Assembly (NCBI RefSeq): GCF_003258705.1
Contig: NZ_CP029480.1
Coordinates: 2,418,001 to 2,482,000, forward strand
Origin: Arcticibacterium luteifluviistationis
GTDB lineage: Bacteria; Bacteroidota; Bacteroidia; Cytophagales; Spirosomataceae
Direction: 5' to 3'
Length of the DNA: 64,000 nt
The translations under genes and the position numbers were made by a program. Below the pieces are notes generated by a model. The model ran no database searches, was not told where the DNA came from, and worked only from the letters and a program-made list of their open reading frames with translations. Of this stretch, positions 43,101 through 50,023 are shown piece by piece (positions within the stretch are counted from its first letter, which is position 1; each line of letters starts with the position of its first letter).

Positions 43101-43551
43101 CCCATTCGAATATGGTGGAAATACTTATCCGTATGCTGTGTTTAATCCTGGAGTTTTGGCTACTTATAACGAGAATGGTGAAATAGAATCTTATACAGAA
43201 AACCTAGGAGGAGCCGGTACTAAATATATACCATATGGAGACAATTACCCATGGAGTTTTACAAAAGCCGCTTTATTTGATGCTTCATTTATCAAGCTTA
43301 GAGAAATATCATTTGCTTATGATATCACAGGAAGCGTAACTGAAAAGCTTGGTTTACAGAATGCTTCGTTCTCAGTATATAGCCGAAACATCATACTATG
43401 GACGGCAGCTAATATAGGCATTGACCCAGAAATGGCTTTCCAACCTCAAGCGAACTCGCAAGCGGGTACGCAGTTTAAACAAGGTATAGAAAGATACAAT
43501 GTAACCCCTTGGGTAATTCCAGTTGGATTTAAACTAAATCTAACATTTTAA
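40156..43551 (+). CDS. susC: SusC/RagA-family TonB-dependent outer membrane transporter
   Basis: The 1131-aa protein has a signal peptide (ending SNVWAQA), a carboxypeptidase-D-like regulatory domain (about 35-115: ITGTVTAEEDGSVIPGVNVVLKG...), the family TonB-box region (LNEVVVTALGI), a plug domain (about 130-245: NVLNGMSGKVAGVSINSTG, QPLFVIDGVPI, IESISVLKGPSAAALYGSRAG) and a 22-stranded barrel ending in FKLNLTF. It imports an oligosaccharide or other large nutrient with the SusD lipoprotein as lid. There is no STN domain, so it does not signal through an anti-sigma factor in the usual way. susD follows after 19 bases. Substrate unknown; the amino-sugar enzymes further on are a hint only. Confidence 0.95.
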   Translation: MELRFTYHRMLRRLFITTVIIGLCFSNVWAQAQAITGTVTAEEDGSVIPGVNVVLKGTFKGTTSNASGKYSIDVENANSVLIFSFVGYNPIEVPVGTRSIINVSMSQNSSTLNEVVVTALGIKREEKSLGYSVAKVDGEDMNRVTTENVLNGMSGKVAGVSINSTGATGSSVSMVIRGAKSLSSDNQPLFVIDGVPIINSLNNVSEIGRDNKVDYGNAISDLNPDNIESISVLKGPSAAALYGSRAGNGVVIITTKNGSKNGKMTVNVTTNTVFDKPYKFLDMHSQFATGILPFTPDNNPYPGGVLYIDEGSAGGAGPELDIGNNAIQWNSPLDANGNPVPSPLVSYPNNVENFVQTGITTTNGISLANSNDVMNYRVSYSNMTNRGIIPNSDLFKNSLALNTTINVSKKLRLSTALDMSRNNSNNRPAGERGTNPLQWAYAVSPHINILELEDYWVPGQEGLQQRSQSIGNFNNPYFLANEVNNAFERNRLFGNMKLDYQVTPNINLMARYALDTYKETRETKIGASYTGEPRGAYGLINLGRYERNIDVLATYSKSLENFSLSVSAGGNSRSSKFTDVSNTSRSGTGLVIPGLYTLQNIAPSNMAYASSLLNKVVYSAYGIANLGFKDMIYLDLTARNDWSSTLPVENRSYFYPSASLSVLVNELFPISSNAINMLKLRGGVAQVGNDTNPYALINTLDNNEAWGGTTRLSKSGTILLPDLKPEISTSYEVGVDLTMFRNKLRFSGTYYRVDNRNQIIPTKLPSSTGYTSKNINAGLLVSKGIELTLGGTPFERNGWRLDLTTNFYKNSTTIKSLSEGLDFYTLWTDAKGGAWTYVGEEIGDIYDRELVTVKDKSSPYYGYPILDSDGSWQDINANNTKTKIGNFNPDFILGMQTSLTYKKLSLNMTFDWRSGGDFVSQTYRYGESDLKSQRFLDNLINPNGMTGDALRDYLVANENDMIIVNGNDFNIVGGPTAEYGGFPFEYGGNTYPYAVFNPGVLATYNENGEIESYTENLGGAGTKYIPYGDNYPWSFTKAALFDASFIKLREISFAYDITGSVTEKLGLQNASFSVYSRNIILWTAANIGIDPEMAFQPQANSQAGTQFKQGIERYNVTPWVIPVGFKLNLTF

Positions 43552-43570
43552 ACATTAAATTTTAAAAATC

Positions 43571-45202
43571 ATGAAAAATAAGAATCTTATAGTTCTATTT
43601 ATTCTGGTGGGTTCCTTCTTTTCTTGCGAAGATCTCACAGAGGTAAATATAAACCCAAATGGTGTTCAGCCTGAGTTGGTCAATCCTAACCTGATAATGC
43701 CAACAATTTTGACTGAAACAGCTAAGCTTTACTTAAACTATGGCTATCAGGACATAGCTGGAGTGGTACAGCATACGCAGAAAGATGCTTGGTCATCAGG
43801 TCATAATGATTATGACTGGTCTAGCCAAAGTTGGAGTTCTAATTATGACATACTTAGAAACAATGCCTTATTTTATGACAGAGCAGTGGCTTTAGATCTT
43901 GAGTTTCATCAGGGCGTAGCTTTGGTGATGAAGGCTTTCAATTTTGGTCTTATTACAGACCTTTGGTCTGATGCTCCTTATACCAATGCCTTAAAAGGAG
44001 AAGTAGGTGGAACAGAGAATATCTTACCTGCATTTGATAGTCAAGAGGTTATTTATACCGGAATATTAGCCGATTTAGAAACAGCAAATACCTTACTTTC
44101 TAAGTCAAAAAGTGAATACTCAAGTATAGTTAGTGATGTGGATGTATTTTATAATGGAGACCCTGCCAAATGGAGAAAAATGGCCAACTCTTTAGCTTTA
44201 AGATACTATATGAGAATTTCTGAAAAAAAACCTGATGTAGCTAAAGCTGGAATCGAGAAAATAGTTGGAAACGCTGCTCAATATCCAATCATTCTTTCAA
44301 ATTCTGATGATGCCACAATGAGTTTCCCTGGAACAAGTAGCGGTACTTCATGGCCAGCAAATACAGTTTATGATGCGAGTGGAAGTAACTATCGTAGAAT
44401 AAAAATGGCATCTACGTTAGTGGAGACCCTACAAAACCTTGAAGACCCAAGAATAGCCGTATGGGCCAATAAAGTGCAAGTACCTTTGGTAGTAGACGAA
44501 ACATTACCAGCAGGAACAGACGAAATAGTAGATGGAAAAAGGTTATTATCGCCAGATAAAGTTGGCAATGCGGTTTTAGATTTAGACCAAGAATATGTTG
44601 GATTGCCACCAAGTTTCTCGGCATTACCATCGGCTTATAATCTTAATCCAACTCCCGGTCAAACATCATTTAACCCACATGTATCTTTCTTGAATGACAT
44701 ATACAAGCAGGCATCTGGTTCATTGCTAAAAGCTAGATTAATATCAGCTGCAGAGGTAAACTTTATATTGGCAGAGGCTTCATTAAAAGGATGGGCTACT
44801 GGAGACGCCAAGACAATGTATGAAGCTGGTGTAAAAGCCTCAATGAACACTTGGGGAGTAGGAAGTTCTTCTGATACTTACCTCGCTAATGAGGGTGTAG
44901 CCTATAATGGTTCTTTAGAGCAAATTATGGAACAAAAATGGATAGCGAGTTGGACAGCTGCCACTGAGTCATGGTTTGACTTTAGAAGAACTGGGCTACC
45001 TGCACTTCAAGCAGGCCCAGCAGCTAAAAGACAAGCTCTTCCGTTACGTTTTTATTATATGCAAGATGAGTTAAATATCAATAGTGCAAACGCCAATGCG
45101 GCTTTAGATAAATTAGAAGTAACAAATTTCTCTCAAGCAGACGGAAAAAATAGTGCTTGGTCAAAACCTTGGCTTAATCAAGGTACAGGCAAACCTTGGT
45201 AA
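43571..45202 (+). CDS. susD: SusD/RagB-family nutrient-binding lipoprotein
   Basis: The 543-aa protein starts with a lipoprotein signal (MKNKNLIVLFILVGSFFSCE, Cys near 19) and then VNINPNGVQPELVNPNLIMPTILTE, typical of the SusD-like subfamily often annotated 'SusD/RagB family nutrient-binding outer membrane lipoprotein'. TPR-like helices (DPAKWRKMANSLALRYYMRISEK) and the C-terminal TESWFDFRRTGLPAL segment are conserved in that group. It caps the SusC barrel at the surface and binds the ligand. It is cotranscribed with susC and followed by hydrolase genes, so it belongs to a small nutrient-use locus. Confidence 0.94.
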   Translation: MKNKNLIVLFILVGSFFSCEDLTEVNINPNGVQPELVNPNLIMPTILTETAKLYLNYGYQDIAGVVQHTQKDAWSSGHNDYDWSSQSWSSNYDILRNNALFYDRAVALDLEFHQGVALVMKAFNFGLITDLWSDAPYTNALKGEVGGTENILPAFDSQEVIYTGILADLETANTLLSKSKSEYSSIVSDVDVFYNGDPAKWRKMANSLALRYYMRISEKKPDVAKAGIEKIVGNAAQYPIILSNSDDATMSFPGTSSGTSWPANTVYDASGSNYRRIKMASTLVETLQNLEDPRIAVWANKVQVPLVVDETLPAGTDEIVDGKRLLSPDKVGNAVLDLDQEYVGLPPSFSALPSAYNLNPTPGQTSFNPHVSFLNDIYKQASGSLLKARLISAAEVNFILAEASLKGWATGDAKTMYEAGVKASMNTWGVGSSSDTYLANEGVAYNGSLEQIMEQKWIASWTAATESWFDFRRTGLPALQAGPAAKRQALPLRFYYMQDELNINSANANAALDKLEVTNFSQADGKNSAWSKPWLNQGTGKPW

Positions 45203-45334
45203 AACATGTGTTGCTTTTAAATCTGAAAATTTAGATTGATTATAAAATTGGTAGTGGATATCATTGAAGCTACCAATTTTTCAAATCAAAACCGTACTAA
45301 GTCAGAATACATTCCACCTTATCATTTCTTTTCT

Positions 45335-46624
45335 ATGTTAATTTATCTCCACAAGAAAGCCGTTTTTTACATCTTTTTGTTCGGTCTTATCTTTTTGTCT
45401 TTCGGAGTATTTGCTCAATCACTTCAAGTAGGAGCTGCTAAGAGAATCATCACACCAAACCCATTATTGCCAGTATCTGGCGGAATAGGAAAACCCAATC
45501 CTGCTACAGAAAAAAGAGGAGACCTTTATGCAAGAGCCCTAGTGCTAGAAAACGGTAAAAACCGTATAGCCATTGTTAGTGTAGATAACCTAGGATGGGC
45601 TTCAGTATTAGGTGATAAATCTCGTGCTTTAATTAAAGGCATCTTACCAGAAAATATAATCATAGCCGCAACTCATACACACAGTGCACCAGATGCTTAC
45701 GGTTTTCCAGACGAAACAGGCAAATCTTATGCTGATTTAGAATATCTGGACTGGTGTGTTACACAAATAGCGGATGCTGTAAATGAGGCCGTCAAGAATC
45801 TTGAACCCGCTTCTTTAAAAATTGCTGTAGGTGAAGCCAAAGGCAAAATTGCTTATAATTACTATGCTCCTGAACTTTATGATCCACGTTGTGGGGTGAT
45901 TCAGGCTATTGCAACTACTGGTAAAAATAAAGGTCAAAAAATAGCCACTTTAGTAAATTACGCCATCCATCCTGAGGTATTAGGCTCAGGTAGAGGAATT
46001 CTTAGCCCAGACTTATGCGGCCCACTTTATGACCGAATTGAGAGCAAAGGTGGTGGAATGGCAATATTCTTAAATGGAGCACAAGGAGGAATGGTCACTG
46101 CAGATACTCGTTTAGAAAACGAAAAAGAAGCCAATACTTGGGAAGAGTGCATAAGAATTGGTGAACTGTTAGCCGATGAGTCCCTCAGAATCGTTGAAGA
46201 CGCAGCTCTCCTTGAAAATCCATCTCTATTTTGTGTTTCTAAACAATTAGAAATACCGATAGAGTCTGAAGTAATGCAGTTTATCCTGAAGAATTCACCA
46301 TTGAATTACACATTTGCCAAGGAAGGCCATGTTGAAACTCAAGTGAATTTAATCAACATCGGTCCAGCTCAAATTCTAACCATACCTGGCGAAGCTTTAC
46401 CTAATATTGGTTTTTATTTGAAACGTAAAATGCCTACCAAACTTCCATTTTTATTCGGTTTGGCAAATGATGCATTTGGCTATATTCTAACAAAAGAAGA
46501 TTTTAATAGTTTTAAAAGATATCAGTATGTCAGCAAAACCAGTTTGGGCGAAATGACTGGTGATATATACATCAATCAAGCCCTAGAATTAATAAAAGAT
46601 AGTCCGAAACCTTCATCGAAATAA
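45335..46624 (+). CDS. Neutral/alkaline ceramidase N-terminal-fold hydrolase
   Basis: Starting at ATG 45335 gives a signal peptide (KAVFYIFLFGLIFLSFGVFAQ) and a 429-aa product. The start LQVGAAKRIITPNPLLPVSG and the metal-binding AATHTHSAPDAYG and NYAIHPEVLG segments match the N-terminal domain of neutral/alkaline non-lysosomal ceramidases; FLNGAQGGMVTADTR carries the region of the nucleophilic serine in true ceramidases, but here the sequence reads GAQGG rather than the usual GDxSPN, so true ceramidase activity is doubtful. The C-terminal Ig-like ceramidase domain is absent. Proteins of this short type are common in polysaccharide- and cyclitol-use loci. It is exported and probably acts on the substrate of the adjacent SusC/SusD. 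Confidence 0.8.
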   Translation: MLIYLHKKAVFYIFLFGLIFLSFGVFAQSLQVGAAKRIITPNPLLPVSGGIGKPNPATEKRGDLYARALVLENGKNRIAIVSVDNLGWASVLGDKSRALIKGILPENIIIAATHTHSAPDAYGFPDETGKSYADLEYLDWCVTQIADAVNEAVKNLEPASLKIAVGEAKGKIAYNYYAPELYDPRCGVIQAIATTGKNKGQKIATLVNYAIHPEVLGSGRGILSPDLCGPLYDRIESKGGGMAIFLNGAQGGMVTADTRLENEKEANTWEECIRIGELLADESLRIVEDAALLENPSLFCVSKQLEIPIESEVMQFILKNSPLNYTFAKEGHVETQVNLINIGPAQILTIPGEALPNIGFYLKRKMPTKLPFLFGLANDAFGYILTKEDFNSFKRYQYVSKTSLGEMTGDIYINQALELIKDSPKPSSK

Positions 46625-46643
46625 TCTCTTAAAATCCTTATAA

Positions 46644-47996
46644 ATGAAAAAGAGTGTTCTAAAACTTGTACTTAGTTTATTGCTAATAACAACTATCAGC
46701 AATACTATTTATGCCCAAATAATCACACCTGAAACAGCATTAAAAAGTTATATCAACAATGGTGACAAAACCTATGACTGGGAGTTAAAAGACTCTACTG
46801 TTTTAGGAAATGTGACAGCCTACCATCTACTTCTAACCTCACAGAAATGGCGAGAATATACATGGCGACATCAGCTAACTATATTTATTCCTAAAAATAG
46901 ACTTTACGACGGAGCCTTACTCTTTATTACTGGTGGCTCAAACAAAGAAGAACAACCGAACTGGACAAATTCAGATGGTCTCTGGATGCCTTTGGCACAA
47001 ACTGCTTTAAAGAGCAAAGCGGTAGTAGCTCTTATTAGGCAAGTACCAAACCAACCAATTTATGGGAACTTGAAAGAAGATGCTCTAATTTCATACACCT
47101 TTCACCAGTTTAAAAAAGATAAAGATTACTCATGGCCACTACTATTTCCTATGGTAAAATCGGCTATTCGAAGTATGGATGCAATCCAGGAATTTTCGAA
47201 ACAAAAAGTAAATTTTGATGTCAATAATTTTGTCATCGCAGGAGCTTCAAAAAGAGGCTGGACCACTTGGTTAACTTCCGCAATTGACGACAAACGCGTG
47301 AAAGCCATTGCTCCAATGGTGATAGATATGCTCAACATGCCAGCTACTTTAAATTATCAATACACCACTTATGGCGAATACAGTGCTGAAATAGAAGATT
47401 ACGTGAAATTAGGAATTCCACAGGGAACCGAAACGGAAGATGGCAAGGCTCTTTCCACTATGATAGACCCTTTTTCTTACCGTAAAGACATGACAGTACC
47501 AAAAATGATTTTCATTGGAACCAATGACCCTTATTGGACTGCGGATGCCATTAAACATTATTTTGGTGAAATTCCAGGCAAAAATATGATTCACTATGTG
47601 CCAAATGCCGGCCATGATCTTGGTGGTGGTAAACAAGCCTTTGAAGCTTTAAGAGCTTTTTTTTCAAGCACAATTATGGACAAAACCTATCCTGTGAGCA
47701 CATGGACCACAAACAATACTAGTGGCGGTGTTGAACTCTTGGTAAATCCCGCTCAAGATGACCTACTTGGAGCAACATTGTGGCAAACCACATCAAGTGA
47801 TCAAGACTTTAGAAATAATTTATGGATGAGTAAAAAAATCAAACTCAATGATTTACCAAATATCAAATTAACTCAAGAATATCCGAAAAAAGGGTTTCAG
47901 GCATTTTATGTTGATATGAAATATAAAAGTCCTACTGGTGGTACATATACAGTAAGCACACGGGTTTTTGTGACCGACGGTGCTAAAGTATTATAA
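46644..47996 (+). CDS. PhoPQ-activated pathogenicity-related (PqaA-like) alpha/beta hydrolase
   Basis: The 450-aa protein has a signal peptide (MKKSVLKLVLSLLLITTISN...YA) and an alpha/beta hydrolase fold. Family features are the opening TPETALKSYINNGDKTYDWEL, the WRHQLTIFIP strand, the nucleophile elbow GASKRGWTTW (Ser near 197), the IDMLNMPATLNYQYTTYG block, and the GTNDPYW and NAGHDLGGG acid/His regions. Members are exported hydrolases of unknown substrate, named after a Salmonella PhoP/PhoQ-regulated gene. It is 19 bases after the ceramidase-like gene, so the two are cotranscribed behind susCD. An ester bond in the same substrate may be the target (inference). Confidence 0.88.
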   Translation: MKKSVLKLVLSLLLITTISNTIYAQIITPETALKSYINNGDKTYDWELKDSTVLGNVTAYHLLLTSQKWREYTWRHQLTIFIPKNRLYDGALLFITGGSNKEEQPNWTNSDGLWMPLAQTALKSKAVVALIRQVPNQPIYGNLKEDALISYTFHQFKKDKDYSWPLLFPMVKSAIRSMDAIQEFSKQKVNFDVNNFVIAGASKRGWTTWLTSAIDDKRVKAIAPMVIDMLNMPATLNYQYTTYGEYSAEIEDYVKLGIPQGTETEDGKALSTMIDPFSYRKDMTVPKMIFIGTNDPYWTADAIKHYFGEIPGKNMIHYVPNAGHDLGGGKQAFEALRAFFSSTIMDKTYPVSTWTTNNTSGGVELLVNPAQDDLLGATLWQTTSSDQDFRNNLWMSKKIKLNDLPNIKLTQEYPKKGFQAFYVDMKYKSPTGGTYTVSTRVFVTDGAKVL

Positions 47997-48042
47997 AAAT
48001 CGGGGGATCCTGTGGATGTTTTTGAATAAAAATAAACAAGAA

Positions 48043-48243
48043 ATGACATCGTCACGTCCGGCATATTTAATAGATAGACTCCTTAAAAACAATATTTCCA
48101 AAGAAGAATTGGAGGAGTTGCTGGCCAATATCGGTGATACAGAAATGTCGGAAGATTATGCCGTAATACTTAAAGAGTATTTCGATCAACTTCTGGCCGA
48201 GAATATTACTAAAAAATTCATTAATAATGACCTTCCAGAGTAA
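48043..48243 (+). CDS. Orphan FecR-type anti-sigma N-terminal domain
   Basis: From ATG 48043 (or 48016) this gives a 66-75 aa cytoplasmic protein: MTSSRPAYLIDRLLKNNISK, then EELEELLANIGDTEMSEDYA, then VILKEYFDQLLAENITKKF. The three-helix pattern, with LIDRLLxNxISxEELEELL, is that of the N-terminal anti-sigma domain of Bacteroidota FecR proteins. The membrane helix and the periplasmic FecR domain are absent; the frame ends in TAA and no continuation is seen in the other frames downstream. It overlaps or nearly touches the end of the PqaA-like gene, so it is translated from the susCD mRNA. It may be a small cytoplasmic antagonist of the ECF factor at 39267 or the remains of a full FecR gene. 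Confidence 0.6.
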   Translation: MTSSRPAYLIDRLLKNNISKEELEELLANIGDTEMSEDYAVILKEYFDQLLAENITKKFINNDLPE

Positions 48244-48329
48244 GGCCAGTATTCATGTAACCAATTATTAGTTGAAACCTGAAAGCCTCCGATTAAAGCA
48301 AAATTAACATACCTAAAAGTGACCCAGAA

Positions 48330-48373
48330 ACCCGTAAAGATGTAAAACTCGCATCCTTTACGGGTCTTTCTTT
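48330..48373 (+). terminator. Intrinsic terminator of the susCD transcript
   Basis: ACCCGTAAAGATG (48330-48342) pairs with CATCCTTTACGGGT (48352-48365), one base bulged, and is followed by CTTTCTTT. It comes 87 bases after the last gene of the unit. Confidence 0.8.
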
Positions 48374-48561
48374 ATAGAGGGAATACCGAAATAGCAGTTA
48401 AAATACTTTAGCTACTCTTTTGAATAACATTTGTCTTGGGTAAGCAAAACCACCGTAATGTCCCTTTTCGAGGGCTTTATCACGGAATATTACGTCCCTC
48501 TGGTGCTATGCGAAATGATATTTCTTAAATTGAATCAGGTTTTAAGTCAACTGAGTTTAAT

Positions 48562-49881
48562 CTACTCTGATTTTACAGCTCTTTCCTCCACTCCAAATCT
48601 TTTCTGAGAATGATCCATTTCGCCGTGCGTATTTATAGCAACAACAGCAAACAGAGCAATCAAAATAACTACCCCAACAAATCCCCAAAGCCAACTTTTT
48701 ACATTAATAATACTGTGCGAAGTGGAATGGCTATTATCAAAAGAGACCTCGGCTCTATTGATGAGTAAAACAATGACAATAAAATTGACCAAATAGAGGT
48801 ATTGTTCAATACGATAAGTACTCAAAAATGCTCCAGTGATAAGCCAAGAAAAAATAATATAAATGGCAAAAATACCGACAAAGAAAACCTTGATCTCTAA
48901 GTATGGAAACTTACCAGTATTTAAAGCTTTGATTCTTCTATAAGATAGCACCGAAAAGGCTAAAATCAAGACTAAAGAAAACCACAGAGTAATATTGACT
49001 CCTAAACTCAAATTTGAAAAATTGACTTTTTCAAGCATAGAACTGATACGGTCAGAGGTAAAAGATTGTTGCCAAACTATAAATGGAATAAGCAACGATA
49101 CACCTAGCAAGGATAGCAATTCCGTATTTCCAGACTCCTCTTCTTCATTTGCTTCCCATGTAGCTGTAAAAGCTCCATAAGCCATTCCCAGGCCACCAAA
49201 AAAGCCTAATGAGTACTCCATTACATTCCAGAAATTAAAATCTATTTCTGATACTCGACCTAGCACATGAAGAAAATTACCAAAAGCAAAGCCAAAACCA
49301 CCACCTAAACCTGCAAAAACCGCAACACGCAGTGGTGCATATTGTTTATTTCTAATTAGATGTGCAGTAAGTGCTACGCCTAATCCGAAACAAATGGCCC
49401 AATGTTCAGCTCTTGGTGGCGTCATATTCCAGCCCAGTTGTTCTATCATGAAAAAGTAAAAAACAAGACCACTAACTACCATTTCTACAATTAACCTGGA
49501 CCAATTCACTTTTGTTTTTTTAGAATTTAAAAGTGCAAAACCGAAAAAACCACCACCTATAAAACCGTAAAGTCCACCTATAACGAAGAGCATTAATAGA
49601 CCATAATAGACATTAATAAAATCGGTAGCACGTCCATAACCCACCACCATTCCATAACTCATCATGCCTCCTAAACCCCACCCTATTCCACCAGCAAGTG
49701 CAACAGAGAAAGCTTTTGAAAGCCAATCCTTTCGTTTGGCAACTAACAAAATACTTAAAGAACCAATAGCTCCTGCCCAAGCCGCACCTTGCTCATGACC
49801 AAACTGACCACGAATAGCCCAAGCTGTTCCTAAAGACATGCCAACCAAAAGCATACTAAACCACAATTTCTTACCTTTCAT
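48562..49881 (-). CDS. Polytopic inner membrane protein of glycan-use locus
   Basis: The 439-aa protein has about ten to twelve membrane helices, many glycine-rich (AGGIGWGLGGMMSYGMVVG, VFAGLGGGFGFAFGNFL, SLGFFGGLGMAYGAF), and a conserved-looking start with AWAIRGQFGHEQGAAWAGAIG. I do not recognise a transporter family with certainty. Similar proteins are found beside sialidase-like and GH genes in Bacteroidota and Planctomycetes, which fits the place here, but the function is unknown. It is divergent from the GH2 gene (142 bases between) and convergent with the susCD unit. The histidine in GQFGHEQGAAW and the charged C-terminal tail are possible functional residues. Confidence 0.7.
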   Translation of the reverse strand: MKGKKLWFSMLLVGMSLGTAWAIRGQFGHEQGAAWAGAIGSLSILLVAKRKDWLSKAFSVALAGGIGWGLGGMMSYGMVVGYGRATDFINVYYGLLMLFVIGGLYGFIGGGFFGFALLNSKKTKVNWSRLIVEMVVSGLVFYFFMIEQLGWNMTPPRAEHWAICFGLGVALTAHLIRNKQYAPLRVAVFAGLGGGFGFAFGNFLHVLGRVSEIDFNFWNVMEYSLGFFGGLGMAYGAFTATWEANEEEESGNTELLSLLGVSLLIPFIVWQQSFTSDRISSMLEKVNFSNLSLGVNITLWFSLVLILAFSVLSYRRIKALNTGKFPYLEIKVFFVGIFAIYIIFSWLITGAFLSTYRIEQYLYLVNFIVIVLLINRAEVSFDNSHSTSHSIINVKSWLWGFVGVVILIALFAVVAINTHGEMDHSQKRFGVEERAVKSE

Positions 49882-50023
49882 CTGATTTTCAATGTTTACT
49901 AGTTTCTTATTCCTAATACTATTTGATGTCGACTTTAGGCTATTACCAAATTAAAAAAGCAGTTTCAAATAGCCCATTGATACTAGTTTAGAGTATTCTT
50001 TTATATTGCTATATACAATCATC

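Noticed and set aside
45236-45334. Longer start (TTG at 45236) for the ceramidase-fold protein
   Set aside because: It would put 33 residues before a clear signal peptide; ATG 45335 is the natural start.
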